This document shows positions 61,115 to 64,000 of a stretch of DNA of 64,000 nt, piece after piece. Under the pieces are notes generated by a model. The model ran no database searches. It was not told the origin of the DNA and saw only the letters and a program-made list of their open reading frames with translations. Numbering within the stretch: the stretch's first letter is position 1; every line of letters starts with the position of its first letter. Source of the DNA: Agarophyton chilense (lineage: Eukaryota; Rhodophyta; Florideophyceae; Gracilariales; Gracilariaceae); contig JARGXX010000100.1 in the NCBI GenBank assembly GCA_030374765.1, positions 1,674,001 to 1,738,000 of the forward strand. Direction: 5' to 3'. The translations under genes and the position numbers were made by a program.

Positions 61115-62890
61115 TCATTCCTCCGCACGAGGTGGACCGCCGCCCAGGCGGTTGGCTAGGGCATCCCGCATGGCGGCCACATCACCCGAGATCTCGGAAG
61201 GGCGAAGCCCCACCTCCCGAAGGAAGCGCGCGATGACCTCGCCCCGCTCCGCGCCAGCGACGGTTGCGGGCGGGCCCGCCACCGATCGAGTCGGATAGGA
61301 ATCCGTTCGCACGGCATCAGCAGCCCCGGATGGAGCCGCACCACCGTATTCAACTGACTCTTCACCGGCCTCGCCGGACCCGTCATCCTCCATCGGAGCG
61401 TAACCCGGATCCTCCGGTTGGTTGTCGACCATCGGGTCACCATCCGCATAGTCGCGGTAATAGTCGCTCGAGTCGACATACCCTCGCGGGTGGTCGGCCG
61501 GGACTTCACGCGGCGCATGCCGGTTGGCTTCCGCTTCCTCGCGGCTGATCTCGTGGTACTCCCAGGGGTCGAAGTAGAAGAAATCCCCCGCTAGCGCGGT
61601 ATTCCTCCCGAGTCCGGGGCCAGACCCGCGACGCGTTTGAATGCGTTGGGAGTTCTCCAGCGGGACCTCATCCCACTGGACCCCCTCCACAAAGTCGAGG
61701 AGGCCCAGCATCTCTTCTTCGTTCGCCTCGCCCCCGAGGGGGATGCGTATGTCCAAACGACGGATCGCAGCCCGCACACGCGGTGGCACATGCCACAATC
61801 GGTATTGGTCGTACGCATCAGCGAGGATAAAAGCCGCAGTGCGGACGGCCCATTCGCTTACCACGACGGACCACCACCCCGACTGGGGATCGTTCAAGAA
61901 CGACGACCCTACATAGGTGAATACTGGGGGCAGCTCAACGAAGCAACCCCAGCACGCCTCCAAGGAGGACCACCAGTCTGGGAGACTGACGTACCGACCA
62001 CGTCGGTGAGCAGGCGCGATGCGCTCAATCTCCGTGTTCTGGTACGGTACGAAATACCCGGTCCGGGCCCGCCAACGCCGCTCATCGCGGATGAAGTTCT
62101 GAAGGAAGTTCGAGCGCGACTGCCGCGGTTGATAGCGGAACTCTGCCCGAAGAATCGGTCGTGCCCAGCAAAGGGCTTCTTGCCGAGCGATCGGTGTGCC
62201 CCTCCAAGCGAGGGTTTCCAATCCGTTAAGACGGTCACAGTACGACATTTCCCCGCGAGTGCGGTAAAGGTGGACGTCGAATTCGACCTCTGGCGGTATC
62301 GGGAACTCGAAAGGCGCCCGATGGTGCCTGAGATAAGCAATCCGCACAAGCGCGGCTTGAGCCTCCGCAGAGGATTCACCGCGTCGGCGGAGTATGTGGT
62401 GTACCGGGATGGCGATACGATTACGCCAATCCCAGGACAGGGTCACCACGCCGGGCAGGTCGCCCGGGAGCATCTCCGAGGTATCGGTGTAGGATTGAAT
62501 CAAATCCTCGTCGCGGACAGCCAATTGGTGAAACCAAGGCGCATACCGCAACCTCGCCGAGCCATGCCGAGTTCTCGGATTCGCACCCACAAGGGCGTCG
62601 TAGGTCGGCCACTGCGGTGGGTCCGCCTGTCCGCGAAAGCGGGCGCCAATACGGCGGTCTTCGTACGCGAGGTTGGTAACATACCCAGGGTGGGGCGCGG
62701 ACCGGAAGCCGGTGGAACCGCCAAGGGCGGGAGTCGCGGATGTGTTATGACGGTCGGGGTTGGACATGGTGCGTGTTGGTGTGCTGTTGTTGGAATCGGA
62801 TGCGAAGAGCGTCCGTGGGATCCTTGGTGAAGGAGTGTTGGTTTCCGGAGACCCGGTGTCGGACGCGCTCTTATCATGACGAGCTGCCAT
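61115..62890 (-). CDS. Antisense accessory ORF (aORF) of C1, about 591 aa, unknown function
   Basis: A long intact frame on the strand opposite to gag-pol. An upstream in-frame ATG at 63,064 lies in the 3' LTR, so I prefer the ATG at 62,890 (MAARHDKSAS), just inside the LTR. Residues 1-60 are Ser/Thr/Pro/Asn-rich. A conserved core of about 330 residues carries TGFRS, RYAPWFHQLAVRDEDLIQ, DWRNRIAIP, WRGTPIA, ILRAEFRYQ, TGYFVPYQNTEIERI, GRYVSLPDWW, VELPP, YVGSSFLNDP and WWSVVVSEW. An acidic, Gly/Pro/Asp/Tyr-rich tail ends in a small conserved segment (FLREVGLRPSEI). No signal peptide, membrane helix, zinc knuckle or known enzyme motif is seen, so I do not call it an envelope protein. Homologues sit in the same place and orientation in C0, C2 and C3. 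Antisense ORFs at this position are known in some plant gypsy lineages, but I see no basis for equating them. Confidence 0.8.
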   Translation of the reverse strand: MAARHDKSASDTGSPETNTPSPRIPRTLFASDSNNSTPTRTMSNPDRHNTSATPALGGSTGFRSAPHPGYVTNLAYEDRRIGARFRGQADPPQWPTYDALVGANPRTRHGSARLRYAPWFHQLAVRDEDLIQSYTDTSEMLPGDLPGVVTLSWDWRNRIAIPVHHILRRRGESSAEAQAALVRIAYLRHHRAPFEFPIPPEVEFDVHLYRTRGEMSYCDRLNGLETLAWRGTPIARQEALCWARPILRAEFRYQPRQSRSNFLQNFIRDERRWRARTGYFVPYQNTEIERIAPAHRRGRYVSLPDWWSSLEACWGCFVELPPVFTYVGSSFLNDPQSGWWSVVVSEWAVRTAAFILADAYDQYRLWHVPPRVRAAIRRLDIRIPLGGEANEEEMLGLLDFVEGVQWDEVPLENSQRIQTRRGSGPGLGRNTALAGDFFYFDPWEYHEISREEAEANRHAPREVPADHPRGYVDSSDYYRDYADGDPMVDNQPEDPGYAPMEDDGSGEAGEESVEYGGAAPSGAADAVRTDSYPTRSVAGPPATVAGAERGEVIARFLREVGLRPSEISGDVAAMRDALANRLGGGPPRAEE

Positions 62891-62924
62891 GCCGACTTCC
62901 TCTTCGAGGTGTTCGCCCTGTCTT

Positions 62925-62937
62925 AAGGGGGGGGATA
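62925..62937 (+). other. Polypurine tract of C1
   Basis: AAGGGGGGGGATA directly abuts the TG of the 3' LTR, as expected for the plus-strand DNA primer site. It lies between the aORF start codon and the LTR. Confidence 0.8.
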
Positions 62938-63778
62938 TGAAGAGCAACGTCCTCCAGGGAGGTTTTTGGGGACTTAAGTTTTTTCCGGAGCCTCCGACGT
63001 GCAACCTCGTTATGAGTAGGAGTAATCCGCTTTCACGGCGACACCCGGAACGCCGGTGATGCACCGGCGGGACCGGGTGCCATACACCTGGCCGCCAGAT
63101 TGGCCCCCTTTGTTAGACGGACATTTAGCTATTTAGGATAGACTTTATTTATTCTATTCTACGGTGACTACAGTACTTAGGCCGCCGGCCTCGCGGCCGC
63201 CGGTCCAGTAAAGTCTCCCCAACAAGGGTGATCTTGGTCTTCCAGATCTTGGCTCTGGGTCGAACCGCCTGCGCGGATATACAACTCCTTACGGAGGGAT
63301 TTCCCGTGGTGCACGGCTTCCCAACCCCCTTGGACGTTCAAGCAGCCTTCGTGTGTTGGGTATCTATTCTCACTTTCGTGGTTCCGCCCGTGTATACGGT
63401 TTGCTACACCCGGCAGTGCCGGCTATTCCCGAGTCCCTTCTTGCGACTCGTGGTCAACCTCGCCCTCTTGCCTCCGTTCCCATTTTCCTTCCCTTTTCCT
63501 CCCCTTCATTGGGCAATTCCTGCTCTCGCGGCTCGCACTGACACCTGTCGTGCTCGCCACTCTCGTGGGTTTTGCCTCCTCAGAGGATACGCAAGCACCG
63601 CTTCGGCGGATATTGTAGGCTTCTTTCAGCCTCCCTGCGCCCGTCGCGACGGTTCGGCTCCGGCTTACACCCGGCATTGCGCGCCGATCCCTGGGAGAGC
63701 TCTACCGCGCCGGTTACCTCGTGAGAGGAAGATCCGGACGTCTTCGTAGGTTTTCCCCCTTGGAGGCATTGTCCTACA
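62938..63778 (+). repeat. C1 3' LTR (841 bp)
   Basis: About 98% identical to the 5' LTR. The antisense ORF starts just inside the element next to it (ATG at 62,890), so this LTR is the likely source of any antisense promoter. Confidence 0.9.
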
Positions 63779-63783
63779 AAAGG

Positions 63784-64000
63784 AAGTCTTTGGAACTTTT
63801 CGAGCTCTGACTTCGGAACTGCAAATGGGTTTCAAAAAATGGACCGATCTTCTCCCGATTGTCCAAAACACTCGGAACAATACAGTATCTCTGCACCTTG
63901 GTAACATTTCCCCTGTTGCTGCCCTTCTGGGCGTTGATCCGACACCGCCGCTTCGAACGATCCTCTGAGCTCCGTCCTTAAAGTCTGTTACTGTCAAGAA
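63784..64000 (+). pseudogene. Integrase region of G1, downstream of the C1 insertion (runs off the window)
   Basis: The plus strand reads LQMGFKKW.DLLPIVQ followed by an N..SLHLGN.SPVAALLGVDP pattern, a stretch characteristic of the integrase C-terminal half in this gypsy group. It continues beyond position 64,000. Confidence 0.6.

Larger units (their letters stand above)
52406..63778 (+). mobile_element. Nearly whole chromovirus C1 (Ty3/gypsy) with an antisense third ORF
   Basis: An 11.4-kb element with all parts: 5' LTR (52,406-53,269), primer-binding site (53,273-53,286), gag, protease, reverse transcriptase, RNase H, integrase, chromodomain, an antisense ORF, polypurine tract (62,925-62,937) and 3' LTR (62,938-63,778). 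It is flanked by the target duplication AAAGG (52,401-52,405 and 63,779-63,783). By eye the LTRs differ at about 15-20 sites plus one 24-bp and one 1-bp length change, i.e. about 2%, so insertion is fairly recent. It looks whole apart from about one break in pol. GC is much higher than in the surrounding G1 and host sequence, so its composition stands out. Confidence 0.92.
48300..64000 (+). mobile_element. Right copy of gypsy element G1, interrupted by C1
   Basis: G1 runs from a leader/LTR-like region near 48,300 through gag, protease, reverse transcriptase, RNase H and integrase, and leaves the window at 64,000. C1 (52,406-63,778) sits inside its integrase. Sequence left of C1 ends in a HTPWSNGAVE-type segment (about 52,360-52,395) and sequence right of C1 resumes with LQMGFKKW.DLLPIVQ (about 63,820-63,870), both parts of the integrase of this gypsy group. 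G1 is old, with several breaks besides the insertion. Confidence 0.75.

Noticed and set aside
61115-62890. The C1 antisense ORF as an envelope (env-like) gene
   Set aside because: It is on the opposite strand, lacks a signal peptide, transmembrane segment and cysteine pattern, and has a globular aromatic-rich core followed by an acidic tail.

Overview
The window is eukaryotic nuclear DNA dominated by Ty3/gypsy LTR retroelements nested in one another. There is no bacterial gene layout, rRNA gene, functional tRNA gene or CRISPR array. About 10 kb (roughly 2.2-12.5 kb) looks like host sequence: AT-rich spacers, two small intronless basic-protein ORFs behind long C+T-rich leaders, one 235-codon reverse ORF and one possible decayed gene. 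The host species is not decidable from sequence alone. One gypsy family (gag with a CX4CX6HX4C knuckle and an RNase H of the YTDAS..WSG..TQ type) recalls, from memory, elements common in oomycetes and some other protists such as red algae.

Layout: 1-~2,200 is the 3' end of a decayed chromovirus. 2,200-12,500 is the putative host interval. 12,560-13,275 is a gypsy gag fragment. From 13,275 to 51,592 the window is one giant inverted repeat. The left arm (13,275 to ~28,240) mirrors the right arm (~36,625 to 51,592); paired coordinates sum to about 64,868. Each arm carries, from outside in, an old gypsy (G1), an unclassified AT-rich block, a decayed chromovirus (C3), a copia remnant, and the LTR-gag-protease part of a second chromovirus (C2). 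Weaker homology (about 80%) continues inward to ~29,960/~34,940. The centre holds the rest of the full-length right-hand C2 copy (30,073-40,028, minus strand, 446-bp LTRs, CTGTT target duplication), which is inserted in the end of a copia element.

Right of the palindrome, G1 continues into its integrase, which is interrupted by a younger, nearly whole chromovirus C1 (52,406-63,778; LTRs of 864 and 841 bp; AAAGG target duplication; gag, protease, RT, RNase H, integrase, chromodomain). G1 integrase sequence resumes at 63,784 and runs off the window.

The most interesting signal is a long ORF on the opposite strand between the chromodomain end of pol and the 3' LTR. It is present in all three chromoviruses (C1, C2, C3) and in the fragment at position 1. 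Its protein motifs (for example GYFVPYQ, VELPP, NDP..W) survive between copies that have otherwise diverged widely. I do not recognise this protein family. The second notable feature is the palindrome itself: its arms differ by 0 to about 6% in a patchy way, which argues for real inverted duplication followed by gene conversion rather than an assembly mirror. LTR divergence gives an order of events: C2 (LTRs about 14% different) is older than the palindrome, and C1 (LTRs about 2% different) is younger and present on only one arm.
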